A stretch of 64,000 nt of DNA from Chitinimonas arctica. GTDB lineage: Bacteria; Pseudomonadota; Gammaproteobacteria; Burkholderiales; Chitinimonadaceae. Both the position numbers and the translations under genes were made by a program. Where the stretch lies: contig NZ_CP041730.1 of the NCBI RefSeq assembly GCF_007431345.1, forward strand, positions 4,526,001 through 4,590,000. Reading direction: 5' to 3'. This document shows, one piece after another, positions 1-8,166 of this stretch (positions within the stretch are counted from its first letter, which is position 1; each line of letters opens with the position of its first letter). The notes under the pieces were generated by a model. That model had not been told where the DNA came from, ran no database searches, and was given only the letters and a program-made list of their open reading frames with translations.

Positions 1-210
1 GATTTTCATGCCTTGCACGCCCTGGTCCCAGCCCTTGATGACATGTCCGGCGCCCAGGGGGAACGAGAAGGGGATGCCGCGATCCTTGCTGGAGTCGAAC
101 TTGGTGCCGTCGGTCAGCCAGCCGGTGTAGTGCACCGAAACGTCCTGGCCGGCCGTGGCTTCGGCGCCGTCGCCGACGATCAGGTCTTCGATGATAAGGG
201 TATCGGTCAT
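1..210 (-). CDS. FKBP-type peptidyl-prolyl cis-trans isomerase (3' end outside window)
   Basis: Only the first 70 codons are inside the window; the gene runs off the left edge. The protein starts MTDTLIIEDL and carries the FKBP signatures VSVHYTGWLTDGTKFDSS and HVIKGWDQGVQGMK, which form the proline-isomerase pocket of this family. There is no signal peptide, so a cytoplasmic foldase of the small single-domain type (about 110 residues) is expected. An AAGGAA ribosome-binding site lies just upstream of the ATG. It is divergent from the PhoX gene, and the two share a roughly 120-bp intergenic region. The family call is secure; the full length cannot be judged. Confidence 0.9.
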   Translation of the reverse strand, partial: MTDTLIIEDLIVGDGAEATAGQDVSVHYTGWLTDGTKFDSSKDRGIPFSFPLGAGHVIKGWDQGVQGMKI

Positions 211-331
211 GCGTGTTTCCTTGTTGGTTAATCGCGAAAACCCGCAATTTAACCTGATCGTCAGCAAGGTGTAATACAAAGCAGCTAACTTGCGCTCGCT
301 TTCTTATAAACCCACCCCAAGGTGCAACAAA

Positions 332-2551
332 ATGAGCGAATTGCAAGTGCATGGCGAAGCGATGATCGATCCCGACGACATCGGCCATAACCCCAGCAAC
401 AATGCCGATTTCGGCAGCGTGCTGGATGCCCGCCTGAGCCGGCGCGGCATACTGCGCGGCGGCATGGGGGGCGCGGCGGCCATGCTGTTCGGCGGACTGG
501 GTGTGATGGGCATGTCGGCCTGCTCCAGCAGCAGCGACCCGCAACCGCCGACCGTACCGGTGGAGCCGCCGCCGGCACCCAAATTCAATTTCAATGCGGT
601 GGCCAAGAACGTCCTGGACGCGCTGACCCTGCCGGCCGGCTACGGCTATACCGTGCTGTTCGCGCTTGGCGACCCCATCAATAACGCCACGCCAGCCTAT
701 CGCAACGACGGCAGCGATACCGGCTTCGATTTCCGCGCTGGCGATCACCATGACGGCATGAACTACTTCGGCCTCAATGCCGCGGGTACAGCAGCCGACG
801 TGAATGGCAGCGAGCGCGCTTTGCTGGCCATGAACCACGAAAACATCACCGGCAATTTCCTGCACGTCGCCGGCGCTACCAGCAGTGGCGGCGTGCGGCC
901 GCAAGCCGAAGTAGACAAGGAAATCGCCGCCCACGGGGTATCCGTGATCGAAATCCAGAAGCTCGCCGGCCGTTTCCAGCTGAACCGCGCTTCCGCCTAC
1001 AACCGCCGCATCACCGGCCAGACCGCACTGGAACTGGCCGGTCCGGCCAAGGGTAGCGCGCATATGCGCACCGCCTATTCCGTGGACGGCAGCAAGGCGC
1101 GCGGCACCATCAACAATTGCGCCACGGGCGATACGCCGTGGGGCACCTTTCTTACCTGCGAAGAAAACTGGGCCGGCTATTTCGCCCGTGCCACTGGCGA
1201 CAATGCCAAACGCACCGCCAATGAAGTGGCTTCGTTCAAGCGCTACGGCATCAGCGAAGGCAGTAGCGCGCTGGGCTGGCATACCCTCGCCGGCGAGCAG
1301 TACCAGCGCTGGAATGCCTCCAAGGTAGGTGTGGGCGCGGATGGCAGCGACGACTTCCGCAATGAGGCGAACACCTTTGGCTATGTGGTGGAAATCGACC
1401 CCTACCATCCAGGCGCCGTGGTGAAGAAGCGCACCCATCTGGGTCGTTTCGCCCACGAATGCGCGGTTTACGCCAAGCCGGTGGTGGGCAAGCCGGTGGT
1501 GTTCTATATGGGTGACGATTCGCGCAATGAATACATCTACAAATATGTATCGAAGGCCGTGTGGGATGCCGCCGATGCCAGCCGCGGCATCAGCGCCGGC
1601 GACAAGTACCTGGACGAAGGCACCCTCTATGTGGCCCGGTTCAAGGAAGATGGTTCGGGCGAATGGCTGGCCTTGACCATGGCGAACGCGGCGATTTCCG
1701 GCAGCACCGCTTACAACTTCACCAGCCTGGCCGATATCTGCGTCCATACCCGTTTGGCCGCCGATGCCGTGGGCGCCACCAAGATGGACAGGCCGGAGTG
1801 GTGTTCGGTCAACCCGAAGAACGGCGAGGTCTATTTCACCCTCACCAACAACTCCAACCGGGTTGTGGCTGCACCCGGCGGCAGCAAGCTGCTGCCGGAC
1901 GCCGCCAACCCGCGTGCCTATGAAGACGCCAAGGGCAGCAGCACCAGCACCAGCAAGGGCAATGTCAACGGCCATATCATCCGTACCGCCGAAGTCGGTG
2001 GCGATCCGGCTGCATTGAGCTTCAAGTGGGACATCTATCTGTTCGCCGCGGAAGCCGGCGCCGATGCCGCCATCAATCTATCCAGCCTGACCGCCGACAA
2101 CGATATGTCCAGCCCGGACGGTATCTGGTTCAGCAAGCGCAATGGCCTGCTCTGGGTGCAGACCGACGACGGCGCTTACTCCGACGTCACCAACTGCATG
2201 ATGCTGGCAGCCATGCCGGGCCAGGTCGGTGACGGTGCCGCTCATAAGGTCGCCAACAAGATCGGTGGCGCCAGCCTGGAGGTGACGACGCAAAAGGGCA
2301 AGAACCCCAGCAACGACACCCTGCGCCGTTTCCTGGTAGGTCCGAAGGGCTGTGAAATCACCGGTATCGCCGAAACGCCGGACGGCAAGGCGCTGTTCGT
2401 CAATATCCAGCACCCGGGTGAGGAGACCAGCGTGGCCGACCTGGCCGATCCTGGCCGCTTCCAAAGCCATTGGCCCGACGGCGGCAATGCCCGCGCCCGT
2501 TCGGCTACCGTGGTGATTACGCGTAATGATGGCGGCAGTATCGGTATCTAA
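332..2551 (+). CDS. PhoX-family (DUF839) phosphatase, Tat-exported lipoprotein
   Basis: The 739-residue protein belongs to the PhoX/DUF839 family of calcium/iron-dependent alkaline phosphatases that release phosphate from organic esters outside the cytoplasm. The N-terminus has a twin-arginine motif (SRRGIL, about residue 36), a Gly/Ala-rich hydrophobic stretch and a lipobox-like MSAC, followed by a Pro-rich linker, so it is probably a Tat-exported lipoprotein. Family-like blocks include AMNHEN, TFLTCEENWAGY, GRFAHECA, YMGDDSRNEYIYKY, DRPEWCSVNP, SSPDGIWF and ADPGRFQSHWPDG. I chose the ATG at 332, which has AAGGTG upstream, over a TTG at 290 that has no ribosome-binding site. A terminator follows. 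A second exported phosphatase of a different family (PhoD) closes the window. Confidence 0.9.
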   Translation: MSELQVHGEAMIDPDDIGHNPSNNADFGSVLDARLSRRGILRGGMGGAAAMLFGGLGVMGMSACSSSSDPQPPTVPVEPPPAPKFNFNAVAKNVLDALTLPAGYGYTVLFALGDPINNATPAYRNDGSDTGFDFRAGDHHDGMNYFGLNAAGTAADVNGSERALLAMNHENITGNFLHVAGATSSGGVRPQAEVDKEIAAHGVSVIEIQKLAGRFQLNRASAYNRRITGQTALELAGPAKGSAHMRTAYSVDGSKARGTINNCATGDTPWGTFLTCEENWAGYFARATGDNAKRTANEVASFKRYGISEGSSALGWHTLAGEQYQRWNASKVGVGADGSDDFRNEANTFGYVVEIDPYHPGAVVKKRTHLGRFAHECAVYAKPVVGKPVVFYMGDDSRNEYIYKYVSKAVWDAADASRGISAGDKYLDEGTLYVARFKEDGSGEWLALTMANAAISGSTAYNFTSLADICVHTRLAADAVGATKMDRPEWCSVNPKNGEVYFTLTNNSNRVVAAPGGSKLLPDAANPRAYEDAKGSSTSTSKGNVNGHIIRTAEVGGDPAALSFKWDIYLFAAEAGADAAINLSSLTADNDMSSPDGIWFSKRNGLLWVQTDDGAYSDVTNCMMLAAMPGQVGDGAAHKVANKIGGASLEVTTQKGKNPSNDTLRRFLVGPKGCEITGIAETPDGKALFVNIQHPGEETSVADLADPGRFQSHWPDGGNARARSATVVITRNDGGSIGI

Positions 2552-2566
2552 GATAGGGTCGGATTT

Positions 2567-2604
2567 CCTCCCGCCTGCACAAATGGGGCGGGAGGATATT
2601 TTTT
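2567..2604 (+). terminator. Rho-independent terminator after the PhoX gene
   Basis: A perfect 9-bp GC-rich stem (CCTCCCGCC / GGCGGGAGG) with an 11-nt loop is followed by TATTTTTTCC. It starts 16 bp after the phosphatase stop codon and points in the same direction. Confidence 0.85.
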
Positions 2605-2691
2605 CCAGCACCAACCGGCCCGGGGGGGGGCCTATCTTTCCTTTCCGTCGTGCTCACCGACTTCATGGCGCCCATCCCGTGGGTTCGGCGC

Positions 2692-2720
2692 TTGCCATGT
2701 TTTGTTGTAGATACTATAGT
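2692..2720 (+). promoter_or_regulatory. Sigma70-type promoter of the hipBA-like operon
   Basis: TTGCCA (2692-2697) and TATAGT (2715-2720) are separated by exactly 17 nt. The predicted start of transcription is near 2727, which leaves a leader of about 20 nt before the antitoxin ATG with no recognisable Shine-Dalgarno sequence. The -10 box lies inside the palindrome listed next. Confidence 0.6.
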
Positions 2721-2726
2721 AGCTAC
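2707..2726 (+). promoter_or_regulatory. Palindromic operator overlapping the -10 box, probable HipB autoregulation site
   Basis: The 20-bp sequence GTAGATACTATAGTAGCTAC is an inverted repeat with one mismatched pair (18 of 20 bases symmetric). It covers the -10 element of the promoter upstream of the XRE antitoxin. A degenerate copy, GGATACTATGGTAACC, overlaps the antitoxin start codon (about 2750-2765). HipB-type antitoxins are known to bind palindromes over their own promoters, so negative autoregulation is inferred. Confidence 0.6.
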
Positions 2727-2747
2727 TAAAGCCTAAATTTTGCTTTA

Positions 2748-3062
2748 ATGGATACTATGGTAACCTTTGACATGGTCACGCCTCAGGAGATGCTCCTTGA
2801 ACTCGCCGAGAAGTTGCGAGCGAAGAGGCTTTCGTTGAATTTGAGTCAGCAGACTTTATCTGCAAAGTCCGGTGTCAGTTATGGTGTTTTAAAGAAATTT
2901 GAACGAACGGGCCAAATATCGCTTGAGTCGCTACTTAAGCTGGCCTTTGCAGTAAACTCATTGGATGATTTTAAGAATGTATTTGAACTTCCCAAGCCTG
3001 AGGAAGCTTTCTCATTAGATGAATTGATGCAGGAAAATAAAAGAAAACGGGGCCGGAAATGA
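2748..3062 (+). CDS. HipB-like XRE-family antitoxin / transcriptional repressor
   Basis: This 104-residue protein has a helix-turn-helix of the XRE type at about residues 20-70 (LSQQTLSAKSGVSYGVLKKF, then a helix containing SLESLLKLAFAV). The C-terminal tail is basic (KRKRGRK). By family knowledge it binds the operator upstream and neutralises the HipA-like kinase encoded next. Its stop overlaps the start of the next gene as ATGA, so the two are translationally coupled. In-frame alternative starts exist at 2757 and 2772; the first ATG was kept although no ribosome-binding site is visible. The gene pair is clearly AT-richer than its surroundings, which suggests horizontal acquisition. Confidence 0.8.
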   Translation: MDTMVTFDMVTPQEMLLELAEKLRAKRLSLNLSQQTLSAKSGVSYGVLKKFERTGQISLESLLKLAFAVNSLDDFKNVFELPKPEEAFSLDELMQENKRKRGRK

Positions 3063-4261
3063 GCTATGTTCCGCAAAATCTTGTTTACGTTTATTATCAT
3101 GGTTTGGAAGGAGAAATTCTAGTCGGGCGCTTGCTGAGAAAAGGCAGAAAACTATACTTTGAATACGATGTCGATTTTTTAAGGCTCGGTCTTGAATTGT
3201 CACCCTTTAAGCTGCCTCTTAAATCCGGTGTTATCCTACCCAATGATTGGACTTTCGAAGGGTTGTTTGGTGTTTTTAACGACAGTTTGCCAGATGGCTG
3301 GGGACGCTTGCTGCTGGATCGAAAATTGATGGGTCTAGGCATCAATCCAGGAGATCTTTCTCCTCTCGACCGCCTTTGTTTCGTAGGTTCAAACGGCATG
3401 GGTGCCTTATCTTATCAGCCGGAAAATACAAGCTCATTCACCCCATTGCTCAGCGACTTGGACGAAATTGATCATGAAATTCAAAACTACCAAGCCCAAG
3501 AAGATGGTAGCTACGTTGATGACTTACTTGCCCTGGGGGGATCGTCTTCCGGGGCGCGCCCGAAAATATTATTGCATATTGACAAGGATGAATGGCTTGT
3601 CAAGTTCAGATCCAGCCTGGACCCTAAAGATATCGGCGCTATTGAGTATGCATATCATTTGATGGCCATTGATGCCGGTCTTAATGTGCCGGAAGCCAAA
3701 TTCTTTCCATCCAGAAAGGGTGGCGGGTTTTTTGGTGTAAAACGATTTGATCGAGAAGGAAGACGGCGCATTCACATGCATACCATTGCCGGACTCTTGC
3801 ATGCGGATCATAGAGAGCCATCTCTCGATTATGAAGCCGTCATGAAGGTAAGCAAGTACTTGACTCGTGATTCGAGGGAGTGCGAGGTGCAATTTAGAAA
3901 TGCTGTTTTCAATGTGCTCAGCCATAATCGTGATGACCACTCGAAAAACTTTTCGTTCCTAATGACCGGCAACGGTACATGGAGTGTGTCACCAGCCTAT
4001 GACTTGACCTTTTCTTCAGGTCCTTCTGGTGAGCACACAACCATGGTAATGGGGGCGGGGAAATATCCTAAGCGAGAGCACTTGCTAAAGCTCGCCGCGG
4101 TGGGTGGCATAAAAAATGATAAAGCGCTTGAAATAACTGATCAAGTATTCAGCGCGGTGAAGAAGTGGAAGGTTTTCGCGAGAGATACAGATGTTTCAAA
4201 ACTACAGGCAACTCGAATTGCCGAAACCCTGGACCTTATTGCGAAAGACATTCTTAATTGA
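3059..4261 (+). CDS. HipA-like serine/threonine kinase toxin (type II toxin-antitoxin)
   Basis: The 400-residue protein has the HipA layout. The N-terminal subdomain carries FNDSLPDGWGRLLLD (about residues 73-87). The Ser-rich phosphate-binding loop is GGSSSGARPK (160-169), and the VKF lysine is K182. The catalytic loop is HNRDDHSKN (289-297) and the metal-binding AYDL is at 313-316. HipA kinases phosphorylate glutamyl-tRNA synthetase or other aminoacyl-tRNA synthetases and induce growth arrest; the target here is unknown. All the catalytic elements I know of are present, so the toxin looks intact. It is coupled to the XRE antitoxin by an ATGA overlap. The low GC content and codon use differ from its neighbours. 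Confidence 0.88.
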   Translation: MSYVPQNLVYVYYHGLEGEILVGRLLRKGRKLYFEYDVDFLRLGLELSPFKLPLKSGVILPNDWTFEGLFGVFNDSLPDGWGRLLLDRKLMGLGINPGDLSPLDRLCFVGSNGMGALSYQPENTSSFTPLLSDLDEIDHEIQNYQAQEDGSYVDDLLALGGSSSGARPKILLHIDKDEWLVKFRSSLDPKDIGAIEYAYHLMAIDAGLNVPEAKFFPSRKGGGFFGVKRFDREGRRRIHMHTIAGLLHADHREPSLDYEAVMKVSKYLTRDSRECEVQFRNAVFNVLSHNRDDHSKNFSFLMTGNGTWSVSPAYDLTFSSGPSGEHTTMVMGAGKYPKREHLLKLAAVGGIKNDKALEITDQVFSAVKKWKVFARDTDVSKLQATRIAETLDLIAKDILN

Positions 4262-4359
4262 TAGCTGACCCTTGTCTGCACTCGCAGGCCGGTTTCCCGC
4301 CGGCTGCTCGAGCATTTCGAAAGTGAAGTCAGCATTGTGTTATGCCGCCGAATCCAAGA

Positions 4360-4689
4360 TCAATCGACAATAAACAGCGTAGCACCCCCCACGCTTGACG
4401 ACCGATGCGGTTCTGCCTCATCGGCCACCTGATAGCTCATACCCGCACGTAAATCGAAGCGGCGTCCATCCGCCAGTTCGGTATGCAGTTCGCCGGACAG
4501 GCACAGCAGGATATGTCCTTTGCTGCACCAGTGGTCGGCCAGGTAGCCCGGCGTGTACTCGACCATGCGAACCCGTATATCGCCAAACCGGCGGGTACGC
4601 CAATAGGCCGTGCCTGTTTCGCCCTGGTGCTCGGTGGGCTCGATGGCGGACCAGTCGGTAGTGCCGAAGGGGAGGTCGGAAATACGCAT
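4360..4689 (-). CDS. DHCW-motif cupin-fold protein
   Basis: This 109-residue cytoplasmic protein is a small single-domain cupin. It shows the run DHWCSKGHILLCLSGEL (about residues 52-68), a cupin metal-site-like segment that gives the 'DHCW motif' family its name, followed by a second strand block (LRAGMSYQVADEAEPHRS). The family's function is not established; cupins commonly bind metal and small ligands or act as isomerases or dioxygenases. It is convergent with the HipA-like gene and is transcribed alone. The stretch 4262-4359 between them contains an imperfect GC-rich hairpin but no T-run. Confidence 0.75.
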   Translation of the reverse strand: MRISDLPFGTTDWSAIEPTEHQGETGTAYWRTRRFGDIRVRMVEYTPGYLADHWCSKGHILLCLSGELHTELADGRRFDLRAGMSYQVADEAEPHRSSSVGGATLFIVD

Positions 4690-4973
4690 GGCGGGCCTTT
4701 GGATGGAAAGCGTTCAGCGTGGCTTAAACGGCGACGAATTGTCGATTGGCGGTGCATTTGCGGCCACCGCACAGACGGCAAGCGCAACATGCTTGTTGCA
4801 TAAATGTTGCATCCGCACGCGATGGAATCGAATCCGCTGGTGCCTTCCGCAGGCAAGCCGGAGTATTCCTGCCTCCCCGCCCCCTGATTTCTCCCAGTGG
4901 ATCCGCGGCCGGCGGGCGTGATATTCGGCCCGTCCGCGCGCGGGTTGTTCCTGTCGATGCGAGTGCCCGTCCT

Positions 4974-6596
4974 ATGAAGCCATCCCGCCTGATACTAGCC
5001 CTGCCGCCGCTGTTGGCCTTGTCCGCCTGTCTTGACGGCGGCGACGAACCTCGACCGGCGGTACGAATGGAAATGTATGGCGCCCGGGGGGATACCTTGG
5101 TAGCCGTGGTGGAGCGGCACGATTGCGAGCGGGAAGCCGAGGTGGTTTGGACCGATGGGGCCGGTGTGGTACTGGGACGGGGCGATAGCCTGCAAGATCC
5201 CATCCCGGAACAGCCTGTCACCGCCACCGCCAGCTGCGACGGGGCCAAGCAAAGCCGCGTTTTGGATCGGCGCCGGGTCTATGCGACCAGCAGTGCATTT
5301 GCCATCTTGCGCGAAGACAGTAGCGTGGTGGCATGGGGGCATCCGTATTGGGGTGGCGATCCGGCCAAGGCGTCCGCGTCACTGACCGGCGTTGCCAGGA
5401 TTGCCGCCAGCGAGCGGGCTTTCGCCGCGCTCAAGGACGATGGCAGCGTGGTGACCTGGGGTTCCAGCCTGGCTGGCGGCGATGCAACGGAAGCCGGCGC
5501 CGAGCTGAGCGATGTGGTCGATATTCTGCCGGGACGCCTGGCCTTCCTGGCCCGTAAGCGCGATGGCAGCAGTACCAGCTGGGGTAGCGCCCGGGTGTTG
5601 TTCGACGGTGACGGCGCAACGTTTTCTGCCTCCAGCGGCATGAGCGCGGAATTGGTTGGCCAGGTTCGCCAGGTGCGCGACTGGGTCAGCAATGACAGCG
5701 CCTTCGCGGTACTCGATAGCACCGGCAATGTGCAGACTTGGGGCGACCAGGATGTGGTCGGCGACGTGGACTTGACGCAACTGACGGGGGTGCGCCAGTT
5801 GGTGGGCAACCGCACCGACTTTGCCGTTCTGCACGCCGATGGGACCGCCTATGCCTGGGGAGCTGGCTTCGGGGGCTATCCGGACAAGTCGGTAAGCGAG
5901 AACCTGACCGATATCAAAAAGCTCTATGCCGGCGGCCTGGCCTTTGCCGCGCTCAAGCACGACGGCACGGTATTCAGCTGGGGCGCCGACGGTATCGCCG
6001 ACTACGGCAACGATGCCGGTGCGGCGGCGGAAGAGTTGACCCAAGTACGTACCATCTATACCAACCAGGTTGCGTTCGCCGCGCTTAAACAGGACGGCAG
6101 CGTGGTGAGCTGGGGCGATGCCGGGCGTGGCGATAGCGGCTATCTCGCCATCAAGTCCCAGCTGACGAAGATCCGCAGCGTGGCTGCCACCGAAACGGCC
6201 TTTGCCGCCCTGCGCCAGGACGGCAGCGTGTTGAGCTGGGGCGAGGCGGAGCGGGGCGGGGATAGCAGCAAGGTGGCCGAGCGCCTGACCGGGGTGGTGG
6301 CGCTCTATGCCAATGACCACGCATTCGCCGCCTTGAAGCGCGACGGTAGCGTGGTGAGCTGGGGTGTGCCGGCAGAGGGAGGCGATAGTTCGGCCGTGGC
6401 CGCGCAGCTGGCCGATATCAGAGCCATCTATAGCAGTGCCTATGGCGGCTTCCTGGCGGTGCGCCGCGACGGTAGCTATGTCAGCTGGGGAGGCCGCTAT
6501 GCCGGCGGCGACAGCGGTGCGGTGGCCGGTAAGCTCAAACGAATTCCCTTCTATAAGACATCGAAAGCCGGCGAACCGCGTTCGCCCGCTTTCTGA
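4974..6596 (+). CDS. RCC1-like repeat lipoprotein
   Basis: The 540-residue protein starts with a lipoprotein signal peptide (hydrophobic core, then LSAC). After an N-terminal domain of about 100 residues it has ten copies of a roughly 46-50-residue unit ending in F-A-A-L-K-x-D-G-S-V-V-S-W-G, at intervals from about residue 105 to the C-terminus. This is the spacing and DG-x-V-x-x-WG signature of RCC1-type beta-propeller repeats. It is probably a periplasmic or surface beta-propeller; no ligand can be named. The open frame extends upstream to 4746, but the ATG at 4974 gives the signal peptide and is preferred. A secreted subtilase starts 12 bp downstream, so the two are probably co-expressed. 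Confidence 0.75.
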   Translation: MKPSRLILALPPLLALSACLDGGDEPRPAVRMEMYGARGDTLVAVVERHDCEREAEVVWTDGAGVVLGRGDSLQDPIPEQPVTATASCDGAKQSRVLDRRRVYATSSAFAILREDSSVVAWGHPYWGGDPAKASASLTGVARIAASERAFAALKDDGSVVTWGSSLAGGDATEAGAELSDVVDILPGRLAFLARKRDGSSTSWGSARVLFDGDGATFSASSGMSAELVGQVRQVRDWVSNDSAFAVLDSTGNVQTWGDQDVVGDVDLTQLTGVRQLVGNRTDFAVLHADGTAYAWGAGFGGYPDKSVSENLTDIKKLYAGGLAFAALKHDGTVFSWGADGIADYGNDAGAAAEELTQVRTIYTNQVAFAALKQDGSVVSWGDAGRGDSGYLAIKSQLTKIRSVAATETAFAALRQDGSVLSWGEAERGGDSSKVAERLTGVVALYANDHAFAALKRDGSVVSWGVPAEGGDSSAVAAQLADIRAIYSSAYGGFLAVRRDGSYVSWGGRYAGGDSGAVAGKLKRIPFYKTSKAGEPRSPAF

Positions 6597-6608
6597 GGAG
6601 TGCTTCCC

Positions 6609-8024
6609 TTGCCGCCATCCATCCGTACCATTAGTCTGGGCTTGTCCCTCTTCGGCTTAGTGCTGGCCCAGTCCGCCACGGCCGGGGAGCGGCGCCCGTC
6701 CGCTGCCGCTCAGCTGCGCTCCGCCGCCATACCCGGATTGATCATCAAATTCCGCACCCCGCCAATGGCCGGCCGGGTCACGCCAGGCGAAATACGGCAG
6801 CAAGGCGCGGAGCGGGTGCAGCGCTTGGCGGCGCCTGCCGCCCGGGCAGGCTTGACGCTCCAGTTTTCCCGCCGCCTCGCCACCGGGGCCGATCTATTCA
6901 AGTTAAGCCGGCCGCTGAGCAGTGCGGCCGCTTTCCGCTTGGCCCGGAGCATGCAAAGGCAGCATCCGGATATCGAATACGCCGAGCCGGACGTCATCAA
7001 TAAGGTCATGGGGGTGGGCAGTGCGGCCGGCCGGCCCAACGACGCCTCTTTCCCTGCCCAATGGGATCTGCATGAAGCGGCCGGCGGCATGAATGTGCCG
7101 CCGGCCTGGCTGCTCGGTCGCGGCCGGGGTGTCGTGGTGGCGGTGCTGGATACGGGTGTGCGGCCACATGCCGATCTGCAGGCCAATCTCTTGCCTGGCT
7201 ATGACTTTGTCAGCGACATGGCGGCCAGCAATGACGAGGATGGCCGCGACGACGATGCCAGCGATCCTGGCGACGACTGCGGCCTGGGCAATACCTGGCA
7301 CGGCACCCATGTGGCCGGCACGGTCGCGGCGGTGGCGGATAACGGTATCGGCATCAGCGGCGTGGCGCCGGAAGCCAAGGTCGTACCCGTGCGGGTGTTG
7401 GGTATGTGCGGCGGACGCAGTTCCGATATTGTCGATGGCATGGTCTGGGCTGCCGGCGGCGAGGTCGAAGGCGTGCCGGCCAATGCGAACCCGGCCCGTA
7501 TCCTGAACTTGTCGCTGGGCAGCGCCATTCCTTGCCTGAACAGCTATCGCGAGGCGGTCAACCGGGTGGTGGCGCTAGGCGGCCTGGTAGTCGCCGCTGC
7601 CGGCAACGAGAGCCAGAATGTCCGCAGCGACCAACCGGCCAGCTGTCCCGGTGCTTTCGCCGTCTCGGCCGTCAATCGGGAAGGCGGCCGTGCCTATTAC
7701 TCCAATTATGGCGCCATGGTTGGAATCGCCGCGCCAGGCGGTGAACTCTATACCCATGAGGACGGGATTCTTTCCACGTTGAATGACGGTGTGAGCGAGT
7801 TGGGCAACGATAGCTACGACTACTACCAAGGCACGTCGATGGCGGCGCCCCATATCGCCGGCCTGGCGGCGCTGATGTGGTCGGTCAATCCTCGCCTGAG
7901 TGCGGCACAGATACGTAGCCTGATCATGTCGACCGCGCGGCCCTTTCCGGCGGCCTGCGCGAGCTGCGGCGCCGGTATTGCCGACGCGGAGGCCGCCGTC
8001 AAAGCGGCCAAGGCACTGCGCTGA
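6609..8024 (+). CDS. Secreted S8 family serine peptidase (subtilisin-like)
   Basis: The protein has 471 residues. A Sec signal peptide ends near ATAGE (residue 26), and a prodomain covers about residues 40-130. The S8 catalytic domain follows: Asp181 in VLDTGV, His231 in HGTHVAG, oxyanion Asn331 in AAAGNES and Ser409 in GTSMAAPH. It is thus a complete extracellular or periplasmic protease zymogen that cleaves its own prodomain, as is usual in the family. I prefer the TTG at 6609, which sits 8 nt after a GAGGAG ribosome-binding site; a GTG at 6600 would overlap that site. Paired cysteines (Cys224, Cys266, Cys309, Cys345) may form disulfides. It follows the RCC1-repeat lipoprotein and probably forms an operon with it. 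Confidence 0.9.
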   Translation: MPPSIRTISLGLSLFGLVLAQSATAGERRPSAAAQLRSAAIPGLIIKFRTPPMAGRVTPGEIRQQGAERVQRLAAPAARAGLTLQFSRRLATGADLFKLSRPLSSAAAFRLARSMQRQHPDIEYAEPDVINKVMGVGSAAGRPNDASFPAQWDLHEAAGGMNVPPAWLLGRGRGVVVAVLDTGVRPHADLQANLLPGYDFVSDMAASNDEDGRDDDASDPGDDCGLGNTWHGTHVAGTVAAVADNGIGISGVAPEAKVVPVRVLGMCGGRSSDIVDGMVWAAGGEVEGVPANANPARILNLSLGSAIPCLNSYREAVNRVVALGGLVVAAAGNESQNVRSDQPASCPGAFAVSAVNREGGRAYYSNYGAMVGIAAPGGELYTHEDGILSTLNDGVSELGNDSYDYYQGTSMAAPHIAGLAALMWSVNPRLSAAQIRSLIMSTARPFPAACASCGAGIADAEAAVKAAKALR

Positions 8025-8166
8025 GATGATGGTTTTGGCACAGGCATGAATGCTAGAGGCTGACTATCGACGTTGGCCTTGTTATAGTTCCGCGCTTATA
8101 GGCAGGGAGCCGGCAGCCTGTTTCTTGCTCGTCTACCGGCACTAGCCGGACACCGGAGGAAATTCA

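Noticed and set aside
4262..4359. GC-rich imperfect hairpin between the HipA-like and cupin genes
   Set aside because: The stem has a bulge and no T-run follows on either strand, so it is not listed as a terminator.
4746..4973. Upstream extension of the RCC1-repeat gene
   Set aside because: It would place 76 residues before the lipoprotein signal peptide. The ATG at 4974 is the natural start.
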